Positions 17,697 to 27,444 of a stretch of 64,000 bases of DNA are shown here, piece after piece. The notes under the pieces are model-generated. The model made no database searches and was not told the DNA's origin. It saw only the letters and a list, made by a program, of their open reading frames with translations. The DNA is from Terriglobus saanensis SP1PR4 (GTDB lineage: Bacteria; Acidobacteriota; Terriglobia; Terriglobales; Acidobacteriaceae), in assembly GCF_000179915.2 (NCBI RefSeq), contig NC_014963.1, forward strand, positions 3,410,001-3,474,000. The letters run 5' to 3'. Position 1 is the first letter of the stretch. Each line of letters begins with the position of its first letter. The position numbers and the translations under genes were made by a program.

Positions 17697-19122
17697 GTAC
17701 AGCGCGCTGCGTGTGGGTCTTGTCGGTTTGGGCCTGGAGGCTTATTGGAGTCAGTTCGAAGGTTTGGAGCAGAGGCTTCGTGGATATCTCACGACCGTGG
17801 AGGAACGTATCGCTGTTCCTAACCGGCAAATCGTGAATCTGGGTCTCGTCGACAGCCCCGAGAAGGCACAGGAAGCGGCACACCGTTGCCGCAAGGAAGA
17901 GATCGACATCCTGCTGGTGTATGTCACAACATACGCCTTATCATCTACCGTTCTGCCTCTGATCAAACGTGCCAAGGTGCCTGTGGTTCTTTTGAATCTG
18001 CAGCCGGAGCGAAGCATTGATTACGCGCGGTTCAATGCAATGCAAGACAGAAGGAAGATGACCGGGGACTGGCTGGCCTACTGCAGCGCATGTCCCGTTC
18101 CTGAGATCGCGAACGTTCTTAGCAGGTTGTCGATTGCGTTCCAGCAGGTGACGGGAACGCTGGAACCAGAACATCCGTGCTGGCAGCAGATTGAAGAGTG
18201 GCTGCAGGCCGCCTACGTTGTGCACCGGTTGGCTGAGAGTCGTCTCGGTCTCATGGGCCACTACTACGGTGGGATGTTGGATATCTCTACCGACCTGGTC
18301 CAGGTAAGCGGGCGATTCGATGTTCATATTGAAATGATTGAAGTGGATGAGTTGAGCGCACTGCGGCGAGAGGTTGACGAGGAAGCGATCCAGAGCAAGA
18401 TCCGGAGCTTTCGGGAGTTCTTCACCGTTGGCGAAGATTGCACAGAGGTCGAACTGAACAGGGCGGCAAAAACAGCAGTCGCGCTCGATCAACTTGCCCA
18501 GGAGAAGCGTCTGGATCTGATGGCTTACTACTATAAAGGCAGTGGAATCGCTGAGAATGAAGACACGATGAGTTCGATCATTCTCGGAACCTCCATGCTG
18601 ACTGGAAGTGGCTTACCCGTGGCGGGCGAATATGAAATCAAGAATGCCATTGCAATGAAGATCATGGATTTGCTCGGTGCCGGTGGGTCTTTCACGGAGT
18701 ATTACGCGATGGACTTCGAGCGGGATGTCGTCCTTATGGGACATGACGGGCCAGGTCACGTCGGGATCGCGGAAGACAAGATCAGGGTTCGGCCTCTGGA
18801 GGTGTATCACGGCAAGGTGGGAAACGGACTTTCTGTAGAGATGTCCGTAAAGCATGGCCCGGTGACTCTTCTCTCTGTCGTGGAAGATCGCGAGCACGGC
18901 TTCAAGTTACTGGTCGCCGAAGGAGAGAGCGTAGCGGGGCCTATTTTGGAGATCGGCAACACGAATAGCAGTTACAAATTCAGTGTGGGGGCGACAGCAT
19001 TCGCAGAGTCATGGAACGCAAATGGTCCCGCACACCACTGTGCCATCGGTGTCGGACATGTAGCATCCTCGATCAAAAAGATCGCTGAATTACTTGGACT
19101 GAAAGCGGTTCAGATTTGTTGA
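17686..19122 (+). CDS. L-fucose/L-arabinose isomerase family protein
   Basis: The 478-residue protein has an N-terminal fucose/arabinose-isomerase fold (LRVGLVGLGLEAYWSQFEGL, EEIDILLVYVTTYALSSTVLPL, VPVVLLNLQP). The C-terminal domain has GEYEIKNAIAMKIMDLLGAGGSFTEYYAMDF and LMGHDGPGHVGIAEDKI, as in AraA/FucI relatives that bind a divalent metal. The reaction would be aldose-to-ketose isomerisation. Its coupling to RhaM (11-base overlap, AAAGGA ribosome-binding site inside rhaM) suggests L-rhamnose, L-fucose or L-arabinose as the substrate, not decided by sequence. No kinase or aldolase gene follows, so the pathway must continue elsewhere. Confidence 0.83.
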   Translation: MEAEYSALRVGLVGLGLEAYWSQFEGLEQRLRGYLTTVEERIAVPNRQIVNLGLVDSPEKAQEAAHRCRKEEIDILLVYVTTYALSSTVLPLIKRAKVPVVLLNLQPERSIDYARFNAMQDRRKMTGDWLAYCSACPVPEIANVLSRLSIAFQQVTGTLEPEHPCWQQIEEWLQAAYVVHRLAESRLGLMGHYYGGMLDISTDLVQVSGRFDVHIEMIEVDELSALRREVDEEAIQSKIRSFREFFTVGEDCTEVELNRAAKTAVALDQLAQEKRLDLMAYYYKGSGIAENEDTMSSIILGTSMLTGSGLPVAGEYEIKNAIAMKIMDLLGAGGSFTEYYAMDFERDVVLMGHDGPGHVGIAEDKIRVRPLEVYHGKVGNGLSVEMSVKHGPVTLLSVVEDREHGFKLLVAEGESVAGPILEIGNTNSSYKFSVGATAFAESWNANGPAHHCAIGVGHVASSIKKIAELLGLKAVQIC

Positions 19123-19426
19123 AATGCTTTCGCATAGGAAGGCCGACGCCAGGGGGAGATTCACTCCATGTAAAGCAGAGGGAATTTATGCAACCGCTTG
19201 CTTTGTGTTATTCTTTCTTTCGTATGCGAAGCACACACATCCATTTGACGTATTGTTGTTGCTGTTGACCCTCTCTGCGGTCCGGCAAGAACTATGGGCG
19301 GTCTAGTTCTTCTTCTCATCCCCTGAATGAATAAAAAATTAGTGTTCGACGCTTTTGTGTCTTACCTGTTTTTTGTGCGCGGAAATCTTTCTGCGCCTTT
19401 GCGACTTATGTCGTCCGAGAGGCTTT
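19123..19426 (+). promoter_or_regulatory. Intergenic region upstream of second receptor
   Basis: This gap of about 300 bases contains T-rich sequence and a TTG-rich stretch (about 19251-19268). It presumably holds the promoter of the receptor at 19427. A 60-codon open frame (19124-19306) has no credible ribosome-binding site. I see no strong terminator or operator. Confidence 0.35.
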
Positions 19427-22400
19427 ATGTTATCGAAGCGATCCCTTTCCTTTGTGTTGATGTTTTTCTCTTCTTTTCTCTCAATTTCCGCAAACGGACA
19501 GAGCTCCGGAAGCGGAACCCTTAGTGGAACGGTCACGGACAGTGCGGGCGCTGTCCTGCCGGAAGCGGAGGTAACGGTTCGCCAGACCGCGACAGGTGTT
19601 GAACGCTCCACTAAGACAAACTCAAGCGGAATTTACTCTTTGCCTGCTCTCCGTGCCGGGGAGTACGTTGTGCGTGTGCAGGCACCCGGGTTTCAGCGAA
19701 TAGAACAGGATGGAGTTGTCCTCCAGTCGGACACGACCCGCACCATCAATCTTCAACTTGCGGTAGGTGGAGCGTCGGATACGACGACGGTTACGACCGC
19801 TGCTCCTGCGATTGAAACGTCGGAGGGCTCACTCAATACCATCATCACAGGAACACAGCTGAGCGAGCTTGCAACGAACGGTCGCAACTTTACCCAGTTT
19901 CTTTCGCTCGGCACAGGCGTGAGCAGTTCGCAGACTGGCCAGCGCATGGGCGTGGGGCAGGAGGGCAATCCGCTGACCTCTGTCAACGGTGGACGCATCA
20001 ATTCCAACGCTTTCACTTATGACGGCATTCTTGCGATGGATACGGGCGGCAACCGGGGTCTGAATCTTTTCCCTCCGATGGAGGCGATTCAGGAGATCCA
20101 GGTTCATAAGAGCAACTACACAGCAGATATCGGCTCCTTCGGCTACAGCCAGGTGAACGTTGTGACACGCTCCGGTGGTGAGAAGTACCATGGCGATGTG
20201 TACGAGGTGTTCTCGAATGACGCTTTGAATGCGCGCAACTACTTCAACACTTCCAAGCCACCACTCCATGACAACAACTTTGGATATGACTTTGGCGGCC
20301 ACCTCTTGCCCGGAGCGAAGGGCAAATTTACCCGAAATCTTTTCTTCTTCTGGTCGCAGGCGTTTGATCGTCGTTCCGGGCCGGAGCTTACGAGTTTCAC
20401 TTCGGCTCCGCAAAGCACTTTCACGGCGACTACTCCTACCGTCGCACAGAGGGCCGGAAACTTCGCCGGTTCCGCGGCGATTACCAACCCCGATACGGGC
20501 TTGCCTTACGCTGGAAATCAGATCACGAACATCGATCCGAACGCGACACTTCTTTTGAATGCCTACTTCCCACTGCCCAACAGCACGAGTTCATCGAACT
20601 ATGTCATCAGTCCGAAGAGCCAGACGAAATGGCGCGAGGAGTTGATTCGCATCGATGCAACGCTGTCGCCCAGCGATACGATCACGGCACGCTATGCGCA
20701 TGATGCGTGGAGCCAGCAACAAGCAATCTTGAAGCCGTCCAACCAGTCTTTTGCAACCATCGGTGGATTCTTTGCGAAGCCGGGGCAGAGCGGCGTGTTG
20801 CAGTGGACGCATATCTTCTCGCCAACGCTGCTGAATCAGGCGACGATCGGTTATTCGCGCAATCAGATTACGCAGTCGCCCGATTCCAACGGCCAGCGTC
20901 CAGCGGGGTTGACTATCCCAAGCTTGTATGGCGCGAACATCTACAATCTGATCCCCACGATTACGATCAGCGGATTCTCCTCCATTGGCGCACAGGGTCT
21001 GACGAATAACACGAATAATGTCTACACCTGGCGGGATGACGTAACGAAGCAGCTGCATAGTCACTCGTTCAAAGCAGGTTTCAATATCCTTCGCATTCAG
21101 AAGTTCGATCGCTTTCCTTATGGCGGACAGGCAGGGTCGTTCAGCTTCACGGGATCTGCTACTGGAAATGCGCTGGCTGATTTCCTCACCGGTCATGCTT
21201 TCAGCTACGTGGAACAGAGCAATGTACCCAATGTCTATCTCTTCTCCAATATGTATGAAGCCTATGTGCAGGACGACTGGAAGATTACGCGTAACCTCAC
21301 TTTCAATCTCGGGGTTCGCGACACGATCTTCCAAGGTGCGCCCAATGGCTACGACAAGTACGACCGCATCTCGGGATTTGTGCCCAGCTTATACTCTGCC
21401 GCCAATGCGCCCACAGTGACTTCGACTGGAACGTTGGTCGCTGGTACGGGCGATCCTCTTAATGGGATTATTACGCCGGGTAATCTCAAGGGACTCGACC
21501 TTCCCCGCTCGCTTACTGGAGCGAGAAATAACATCGGTCCTCGTGTTGGTTTTGCGTGGTCTCCGTTCGGTTCCTCCACTACATCGGTTCGTGGCGGCTA
21601 CGGGCTTTTCTATCACTGGGACAACGATAACCATGAGAACCTGAGCGGCAATCCGCCTTTCGCACAATCCGCGACGATCTACAACACAACACTGACGGGG
21701 TTCGCTTCGGGTGCGCAGACACTCTTTCCACCGACGCTCGCTGCCTTTGATACACGCAAGCTTTATCCAACAGTCACGCAGTATTCCCTCACGGTGGAGA
21801 AACAGCTTCCGGGGTCCACTGTGCTTTCGGTAAGCTACGTTGGTAACAGCGCGCGTCATCTGGACCAGACGCCCAATATCAACCAGGCGCAACCCAACGC
21901 TGCTGTGGCAGCAGGGACGGTGAACGTCAATACTGTTCGGCCCTATAGGGGCTATGCCGCGATCAACTATGACGTGCGTTCCGCTTCCGCGAGTTACAAC
22001 TCATTGCAGGTCGATGCGCGCCGTCGTTTCAAAAATGGCTTTCTCTTCGAAGCAGCCTATACCTATTCGCGTTCGCTCGGATCGCAGGTAGGGCAGAACC
22101 AGTTTGTGAATGAGAAAGGCCCGACGGCTTATGATCGCCCGCAGAGTTTCACGATTAACTACGTCTACGACCTGCCGTTCTTCCGTGGCCGCCGCAGTCT
22201 TGCGGCCTATACGCTTGGAGGCTGGGAAGTCAGCGGGGTCTCTACCTTCCAGGGTGGCACGCCTGTGACCCTGGCGATCTCTGCAGATCGCGCAGGCGTA
22301 GGCAACACGGGACAGCGCCCAAATGTGACCGGTCCGGTAACGTATCAGCATGGGAACATCAATGGCTATTTTTCAACGACTAACTTTAGCCAGCCTGCAC

Positions 22401-22663
22401 TGGGCACGTTTGGGAATTTGGGGTTGAACACCATCCGCCAGCCTGGATTGAATAGCACGCAGTTCAATCTCTCAAAAAAAGCGACCTTCCGCCTAGTTGG
22501 AGATACCCCGGTCACAGCGAAGTTTGAAGGAGAATTCTTCAATCTCTTCAACCACCCGGCGTTTAATGGACTGGGAACCACCGTCGGTGCAGCGACCTTT
22601 GGCAAGATCACGTCCGCACTTGATCCACGGAATGTTGTCTTCAAGTTGAAGTTCTCTTTTTAG
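19427..22663 (+). CDS. TonB-dependent receptor, Oar type
   Basis: The start at 19427 is set by GAGAGG just upstream; an earlier in-frame ATG at 19355 would add a non-signal-like extension. The 1078-residue product has a signal peptide (LSFVLMFFSSFLSISANGQS), a regulatory-like domain (TVTDSAGAVLPEAEVTV, GIYSLPALRAGEYVVRVQAPGF) and a plug (LATNGRNFTQFLSLGTGV). The barrel ends NVVFKLKFSF. It is followed 35 bases later by a Tat-exported sulfatase, so it may import a sulfated glycan or its fragments. It is divergent in sequence from the receptor at 12405, so the two likely have different substrates. Confidence 0.92.
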   Translation: MLSKRSLSFVLMFFSSFLSISANGQSSGSGTLSGTVTDSAGAVLPEAEVTVRQTATGVERSTKTNSSGIYSLPALRAGEYVVRVQAPGFQRIEQDGVVLQSDTTRTINLQLAVGGASDTTTVTTAAPAIETSEGSLNTIITGTQLSELATNGRNFTQFLSLGTGVSSSQTGQRMGVGQEGNPLTSVNGGRINSNAFTYDGILAMDTGGNRGLNLFPPMEAIQEIQVHKSNYTADIGSFGYSQVNVVTRSGGEKYHGDVYEVFSNDALNARNYFNTSKPPLHDNNFGYDFGGHLLPGAKGKFTRNLFFFWSQAFDRRSGPELTSFTSAPQSTFTATTPTVAQRAGNFAGSAAITNPDTGLPYAGNQITNIDPNATLLLNAYFPLPNSTSSSNYVISPKSQTKWREELIRIDATLSPSDTITARYAHDAWSQQQAILKPSNQSFATIGGFFAKPGQSGVLQWTHIFSPTLLNQATIGYSRNQITQSPDSNGQRPAGLTIPSLYGANIYNLIPTITISGFSSIGAQGLTNNTNNVYTWRDDVTKQLHSHSFKAGFNILRIQKFDRFPYGGQAGSFSFTGSATGNALADFLTGHAFSYVEQSNVPNVYLFSNMYEAYVQDDWKITRNLTFNLGVRDTIFQGAPNGYDKYDRISGFVPSLYSAANAPTVTSTGTLVAGTGDPLNGIITPGNLKGLDLPRSLTGARNNIGPRVGFAWSPFGSSTTSVRGGYGLFYHWDNDNHENLSGNPPFAQSATIYNTTLTGFASGAQTLFPPTLAAFDTRKLYPTVTQYSLTVEKQLPGSTVLSVSYVGNSARHLDQTPNINQAQPNAAVAAGTVNVNTVRPYRGYAAINYDVRSASASYNSLQVDARRRFKNGFLFEAAYTYSRSLGSQVGQNQFVNEKGPTAYDRPQSFTINYVYDLPFFRGRRSLAAYTLGGWEVSGVSTFQGGTPVTLAISADRAGVGNTGQRPNVTGPVTYQHGNINGYFSTTNFSQPALGTFGNLGLNTIRQPGLNSTQFNLSKKATFRLVGDTPVTAKFEGEFFNLFNHPAFNGLGTTVGAATFGKITSALDPRNVVFKLKFSF

Positions 22664-22698
22664 GCGCAACGCACGTTTTGATAGACGAAAGGATTTCC

Positions 22699-24201
22699 AT
22701 GTCAGAAGTAAAATCATCCAACGAAGACTTTCAGGCTGTGACGCCAAGCAAAGCGACCAGGCGTGATTTTCTACAGGCGTCGCTTGCCATTGCAGGCACA
22801 GCAGCGGTTTCGAGCGTAGCGACAACTCCGCCGGCAGTCGCACAGACGAAGCAGAAGCGCCCTAACCTCGTCTTCTTTTTTGGAGAAGGCCAACGGGCGG
22901 ATGCACTCTCCATCGCCGGACATCCCATTCTCAAGACACCGAACCATGACCGTATCGGACGCGAAGGTGTTCGCTTTACCAACGCGTTCTGCACCAATGC
23001 GCTTTGCGCCCCTGCCCGTGCGACTGCACTCACGGGCATGTATTCGCGTTCGACGGGGGCGCTCGACAATACGAAGGGCCGCATTCCACTTGCTTCGGAT
23101 ATCCCGCTCTTCACGGAGATCCTTCAGAAAGAGGGATACGAGGTTGCGATCCTGGGGAAGGTACACACGCGCAATGGCGTGGAGGAGCGGAATTGGGACT
23201 ATTACTTCGGACACAACAATCCGAGCAACGACTATGCGAATCCTCTGTTTAAGGAAGGCCGCAGAGGGAAAGTGGGTCCGCAGAAACAGTATGAGGCCGT
23301 CTATCCAGACGACCTTACGACCGACCGCGCCATTTCCTGGATCGACGAAGATCGTGGCGACAAGCCGTTCTGCGTTCTGATCTGGTTTGTTGCACCGCAC
23401 GAGCCCTTCTTCCGTCCGCGCCGTCATGCGGATCTCTACAACGGCACACCCATAGCCAAGCCCGTGACTTTTGATGACGATCTCAAGGGATATCCCGGCA
23501 AGCCAAAGAGCTTTGTTGCTGCGGAAAACAAGCTTGGAACCACGTCCAGTCACGTGGCCTGCGGGTCGCTCGAAGGCGTCGCGAAGGATTATTACGCAGG
23601 GCTAGTCGCAGTGGATGAGAATATCGGCCGCGTTCTCGATCATCTGGAGAAAAAGAAGATTCTCGACGACACGGCCATCCTGCATAGCTCCGACCATGGA
23701 TACTTCCTGGGAGAGTGGAGGCTCTTCGATAAGCGACTGATGCACGAGCCTTCGATCCGCGTTCCGTTCCAGGTACGTTATCCGAAGCGTATTCCTTCCG
23801 GTACGGTGCGTGAAGAGATGGTGTTGGACACAGACATTGCACCCACTCTTTTGGATCTTGCGGGTGTGCCAATTCCAGCGCACATGCAAGGCAAGAGCAT
23901 TCTGCCGCTGACAAAGAAGAACGATCCGGAGTTCCGCAAGGAGTGGTACTACGAGTATTACGAGTGGCCGAACCCGGAGAAAGTAGCTCCGCACCGCGGC
24001 ATTCGCACGGAACAATACAAACTGATTCAATACGTCCTCGATCCCACAGAAGGAGAACTTTACGATCTGAAGAAAGATCCGGGTGAACGCAATAATCTTT
24101 ATGGCGCGTCGCAGTTCACCGCTCTTCAGAGTCATCTGACAGAACGACTTAACGCTTTGCGTGCGGAGATTCCTGAACGTAAGGAAGCCAGTCAGAGTTA
24201 G
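22699..24201 (+). CDS. Sulfatase, Tat-exported
   Basis: The start at 22699 has GAAAGGA five bases upstream; a TTG at 22678 is less likely. The 500-residue product carries a twin-arginine signal (TRRDFLQASLAIAGTAAV). The formylglycine motif is C103-A-P-A-R with TALTGMYS, a Cys-type sulfatase matured by a formylglycine-generating enzyme. SDHGYFLGEW (Asp332, His333) and SIRVPFQVRYP are conserved. The N-terminal metal motif, normally two adjacent Asp residues, reads F-F-G-E63-G64-Q-R-A-D, which is unusual. It cuts sulfate esters, here probably on a polysaccharide, given the receptor immediately upstream. A perfect 18-bp stem-loop follows the stop. Confidence 0.88.
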   Translation: MSEVKSSNEDFQAVTPSKATRRDFLQASLAIAGTAAVSSVATTPPAVAQTKQKRPNLVFFFGEGQRADALSIAGHPILKTPNHDRIGREGVRFTNAFCTNALCAPARATALTGMYSRSTGALDNTKGRIPLASDIPLFTEILQKEGYEVAILGKVHTRNGVEERNWDYYFGHNNPSNDYANPLFKEGRRGKVGPQKQYEAVYPDDLTTDRAISWIDEDRGDKPFCVLIWFVAPHEPFFRPRRHADLYNGTPIAKPVTFDDDLKGYPGKPKSFVAAENKLGTTSSHVACGSLEGVAKDYYAGLVAVDENIGRVLDHLEKKKILDDTAILHSSDHGYFLGEWRLFDKRLMHEPSIRVPFQVRYPKRIPSGTVREEMVLDTDIAPTLLDLAGVPIPAHMQGKSILPLTKKNDPEFRKEWYYEYYEWPNPEKVAPHRGIRTEQYKLIQYVLDPTEGELYDLKKDPGERNNLYGASQFTALQSHLTERLNALRAEIPERKEASQS

Positions 24202-24205
24202 CTGA

Positions 24206-24252
24206 CCAGTATCCCGCAGCAAATCCCCGATGGTTTTGCTGCGGGATACTGG
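24206..24252. terminator. Perfect 18-bp inverted repeat after the sulfatase gene
   Basis: CCAGTATCCCGCAGCAAA (24206-24223) is exactly complementary to 24235-24252, with an 11-base loop. No T-run follows on either strand, so it may act as a Rho-assisted terminator or a 3'-end stabilising stem. Confidence 0.65.
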
Positions 24253-24357
24253 ACGCTATGGGAGTTCGGCCTGGCTCTGCAACCGCTTCACAACTCGCTG
24301 GTCCGTTTCGCAACATTTCACGCGACACGATCATGACCGCTCGATAGCATCCGGCTC

Positions 24358-25524
24358 ATGAGAAACTCAATCGCCTCCCTCTCTCAGATCCTGATCTGTT
24401 TCGCCTCTTTCACAGTGAGCGCCTCGGCTCACGCAGCGGAACAGATCAAAGTTCCAATGACCAATGACCGCTGGACGACGACAGCCGGGAAGGTAGACTT
24501 TGTCGAATTCAAGGGCAAGCCGTCGATTGAATTGAAGGCTGGCAACTACGCGCAGCATGTTCCCACCGGTGCAGCGGTGCTCAAAGACCTTACCTTTCGC
24601 AACGGAACGATCGAGTACGATGTTGCGGCGACCAGCGACATGGGCGCAGGCTTCGTCTTCCGTCGCGCAGACAAAGACAACTACGAAATGTTCTATCTGC
24701 GCCCCAGGCCCAAATGCCAGGAGGCCCCGGATTGCGTGCAATACGCTCCAGAGACGCACGGTGTTTTATTGTGGGATGTCTTCCCTCAGTATCAAGGGCC
24801 TGCACCCTTGCGCATGGACGAGTGGAATCACATTAAGCTGGTAGTCTCCGGCAAACGCATGCACGTCTACGTGAACGGCGCGGCGGAACCGACCTTGAAG
24901 ATTGGACGATTGGAGGGGGACGCCAGCGAGGGCGGCCTCATGTTGGAAGGACCCGGCATCTTCGCCAATCTCGTCGTTACTCCGGACGCAGTGGAAGGCC
25001 TGCCCAGTGAACCAGAGAGCGACGCAACGATGTCCGACGATCGCTACGTGCGCCACTGGAAGCTTTCGCCCTTCGCGAAGCTGGAGGCGGGTCAAATGCC
25101 GACTTTCGCCGATCTGCCGAAGGTCTCGGCGGCATGGACCTCGCTCGACGCAGAACGGGGAGGCCTGGTGAACGCAAGCCGCATCTATGGATTGCCTTTG
25201 GCCCGAGCGGACCGCGCCGTAGTCTGGCTCAAGACAAACATTCACTCCGAGAGCACCCAGGAAAAGCACGTTACGCTGGGATGGCTCCGCGAGATTGTGG
25301 TGTTTGTAAATGGTCAACTCGTCTTTGCGGACAAGAACCTGTATCAGCCACCGGCGGCACGCAAGACGCCAGATGGACGTCTATCGCTGGAAAACGGCTC
25401 GTTGATGCTTCCCCTGAAGGCCGGTGATAATGAAGTGGCTGTAGCCATCGTGAATAACTTTTACGGGTGGGGGCTTCAGATGCACTTCGACGACGTGAAA
25501 GGGCTTACACTGGCCGCGCAATAG
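24358..25524 (+). CDS. Secreted protein with concanavalin-like (DUF1080/LamG-type) domain and galactose-binding-like C-terminus
   Basis: The 388-residue protein has a signal peptide ending near SAHAAEQ. Residues about 45-220 resemble a laminin-G/DUF1080 jelly roll (FRNGTIEYDVAATSDMGAGFVFRRADKDNYEMFYLRP, WNHIKLVVSGKRMHVYVNG). Residues about 240-385 resemble a galactose-binding-like beta-sandwich (RADRAVVWLKTNI, GWLREIVVFVNGQLVFADKN, LKAGDNEVAVAIVNNFYGWG). No catalytic residues are recognised, so it may be a carbohydrate-binding or sensing protein. Its stop lies only 26 bases before the probable start of a LytS-type kinase, which hints at co-transcription and perhaps a periplasmic ligand-binding role for that kinase. 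That link is inference. Confidence 0.72.
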   Translation: MRNSIASLSQILICFASFTVSASAHAAEQIKVPMTNDRWTTTAGKVDFVEFKGKPSIELKAGNYAQHVPTGAAVLKDLTFRNGTIEYDVAATSDMGAGFVFRRADKDNYEMFYLRPRPKCQEAPDCVQYAPETHGVLLWDVFPQYQGPAPLRMDEWNHIKLVVSGKRMHVYVNGAAEPTLKIGRLEGDASEGGLMLEGPGIFANLVVTPDAVEGLPSEPESDATMSDDRYVRHWKLSPFAKLEAGQMPTFADLPKVSAAWTSLDAERGGLVNASRIYGLPLARADRAVVWLKTNIHSESTQEKHVTLGWLREIVVFVNGQLVFADKNLYQPPAARKTPDGRLSLENGSLMLPLKAGDNEVAVAIVNNFYGWGLQMHFDDVKGLTLAAQ

Positions 25525-25550
25525 CAGAGGGAAAGAAGAGCGGGAGGCAT

Positions 25551-26678
25551 TTGGTTATCGATAGAGAGCGGCGCTCAGTGTTTGGCGGAAGCAGCAGGTG
25601 GGGCCGTTGGTTCGTCGCCTTCCTGCTCTGGAGCATCCTCGGCCTGCTGTTTGCGCTTCCCAATCTATCGGCTTCCAACTGGATCCACCCGCTCCTCGGT
25701 TCGCTCGCGCAGTGGTGGTCCTGGGGGTTGGTCACTCCGCTTATCTTCTGGGTGGACGAACGACTTCCATTCGAGGAAGCTCATCCTGGCAAGCGTGTCC
25801 TTGCACAGCTGCTGCCCAGCATCGCTTTAACCACTCTCTATGTCTACGTCTTTGCAGCCGTGCGAGCGCTCTTCGGTCTGAGCGCGTGGAATTCGCTGAC
25901 GGGTACACAGCTCCTTTTCATGGCATTTCGCGGCGGCATTCTTTGGAGCCTGCTGGTCTATTGGCTTATCTTCGGGGCACGCCAGACCTTTCGCTACCAT
26001 GAGCACTACCTGGCCAGCGAGCTGCGATTGGAGCGCATGGAGCGCAGCTTTTCTCAGGCCCGCCTTGAATCACTGCGCATGCAACTGGATCCGCATTTCC
26101 TCTTCAACGCGCTGAACACCATCTCCTCGCAGGTGGAACGAGACCCCAGGCTCGCGCGCAGCATGATCGAGCATCTCGGAGATCTGCTCCGGCTTTCCCT
26201 CGAGGCCCACGACAAACAAGAGGTCCCGCTCGCGGAAGAGATGGCTTTTCTGGATCACTATCTTGCGATACAAACCATTCGTTTTGGAGCCAGCCTACGT
26301 TTTGAAACTCACATCGCACCGGAGGTAAAGTTCGTGCTGGTTCCCTGCCTCATGGTGCAGCCCCTCGTCGAGAATGCGATCCGTCACGGTATCTCCCACC
26401 GTGCCTCGGGTGGAGAGGTCATCGTCACGGCACGGCGGAACGCGGAGCGTCTCGAGATTCGCGTCACCGACGATGGAGTAGGGCTGCCACCCGGTTGGAC
26501 GCTCGAAAACTCCACAGGACTCGGACTCTCCGTCACGCGCGAACGCATTGCGGGTCTCTATCCCAAGGGAAGCAGCCATTTTGCAGTATCGCGACGGCCT
26601 GAAGGAGGCACAGAAGTCGAGATATCCTTGCCTTTGCGATGGTCTGGAGGAGAAACCGATGATCGCACCGCGCGATGA
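25551..26678 (+). CDS. LytS-type sensor histidine kinase (His_kinase family)
   Basis: I choose a TTG start at 25551 because GGGAGG lies four bases upstream. A longer frame from GTG 25467 would overlap the preceding gene by 58 bases. The 375-residue product has four probable transmembrane helices in its first ~150 residues (FVAFLLWSILGLLFALPNL, WWSWGLVTPLIFW, ALTTLYVYVFAAVRALFGL, GGILWSLLVYWLIF). A short coiled segment follows, then the phospho-acceptor box LDPHFLFNALNTISSQ and a HATPase domain (VQPLVENAIRHGIS, VTDDGVGLPPG). It overlaps its LytTR partner by 20 bases. With no large extracytoplasmic domain, it probably senses through its membrane helices or with a partner protein. Confidence 0.88.
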   Translation: MVIDRERRSVFGGSSRWGRWFVAFLLWSILGLLFALPNLSASNWIHPLLGSLAQWWSWGLVTPLIFWVDERLPFEEAHPGKRVLAQLLPSIALTTLYVYVFAAVRALFGLSAWNSLTGTQLLFMAFRGGILWSLLVYWLIFGARQTFRYHEHYLASELRLERMERSFSQARLESLRMQLDPHFLFNALNTISSQVERDPRLARSMIEHLGDLLRLSLEAHDKQEVPLAEEMAFLDHYLAIQTIRFGASLRFETHIAPEVKFVLVPCLMVQPLVENAIRHGISHRASGGEVIVTARRNAERLEIRVTDDGVGLPPGWTLENSTGLGLSVTRERIAGLYPKGSSHFAVSRRPEGGTEVEISLPLRWSGGETDDRTAR

Positions 26679-27444
26679 AGCCCTGCGTATTCTCGTGGCG
26701 GATGATGAAGCGCCGGCACGCCAGCGCCTGATCGACCTGTTGCAGAAAGACTCGCGCGTTGGGATTATTTTTGAAGCCAGCGACGGACAGGCAGCAGTAG
26801 AAATTATCGAACGCGAGGCCCCCGATCTTATCTTTCTCGATGTGCAGATGCCGGAGCTCAGTGGACTGGAAGTCATCGAAGCCATCGGCGCCGCAGCCAT
26901 GCCACTCACTATCTTTGTCACGGCCTACGATCAACATGCGATTCGAGCTTTTGAAGCTAATGCACTCGATTACCTGCTGAAGCCCTTTAGTGACGAACGA
27001 CTGGAAGCCGCGTTGGCCCGTGCCAAGACTCGGCATGATGAGCGTAGCGTGCAGGAGTTCGGACGCAACATTCTGCGCATGGTCTCCGCGACGCCGCCAG
27101 TCGACCGACGAATCGACCGGTTGGTCGTAAGAACTGCAGGGACGACTCGCTTCATTCGCGTAGTGGATATCGATTGGATCGAGGCCGCAGGCGTCTATGT
27201 CAATCTACATGTCGGCGGGAAAGAGTTGCTCTACCGCGCTTCAATCAACGAGCTTACCGACCGGTTCGATCCGATGCGTTTTATCCGCGTCCATCGGTCG
27301 GCCATCGTTAATATCGATAGCATTGTCGAGCTCCAGCCTATTTCTCACGGCGAGTTCGAACTTGTTCTGAAAGATGGTCACCGCTCGCGTGTCAGCAGAA
27401 CCTATCGAGGTCTGCTTGAGAAGCGGCTAGGTCAATCTTTATAA
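26659..27444 (+). CDS. LytTR-family response regulator
   Basis: The ATG at 26659 is preceded by GGAGGAGA, and the gene overlaps the kinase gene by 20 bases. The 261-residue product has a receiver domain (LRILVADDEAPARQRL, phospho-acceptor Asp in LIFLDVQMPELSG, LKPF) and a C-terminal LytTR DNA-binding domain (VVRTAGTTRFIRVVDIDWIEAAGVYVNLH, FIRVHRSAIVNIDSIVEL, RVSRTYRGLLEKRL). It would be phosphorylated by the kinase encoded just upstream. Targets are probably nearby genes of this block, such as the sulfatase or the sugar dehydrogenase, but no direct-repeat LytTR site was identified with confidence. Confidence 0.92.
   Translation: MIAPRDEALRILVADDEAPARQRLIDLLQKDSRVGIIFEASDGQAAVEIIEREAPDLIFLDVQMPELSGLEVIEAIGAAAMPLTIFVTAYDQHAIRAFEANALDYLLKPFSDERLEAALARAKTRHDERSVQEFGRNILRMVSATPPVDRRIDRLVVRTAGTTRFIRVVDIDWIEAAGVYVNLHVGGKELLYRASINELTDRFDPMRFIRVHRSAIVNIDSIVELQPISHGEFELVLKDGHRSRVSRTYRGLLEKRLGQSL

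Noticed and set aside
19124-19306. 60-codon open frame with hydrophobic middle
   Set aside because: No ribosome-binding site and no recognisable signal or family; it lies in the promoter region of the receptor.
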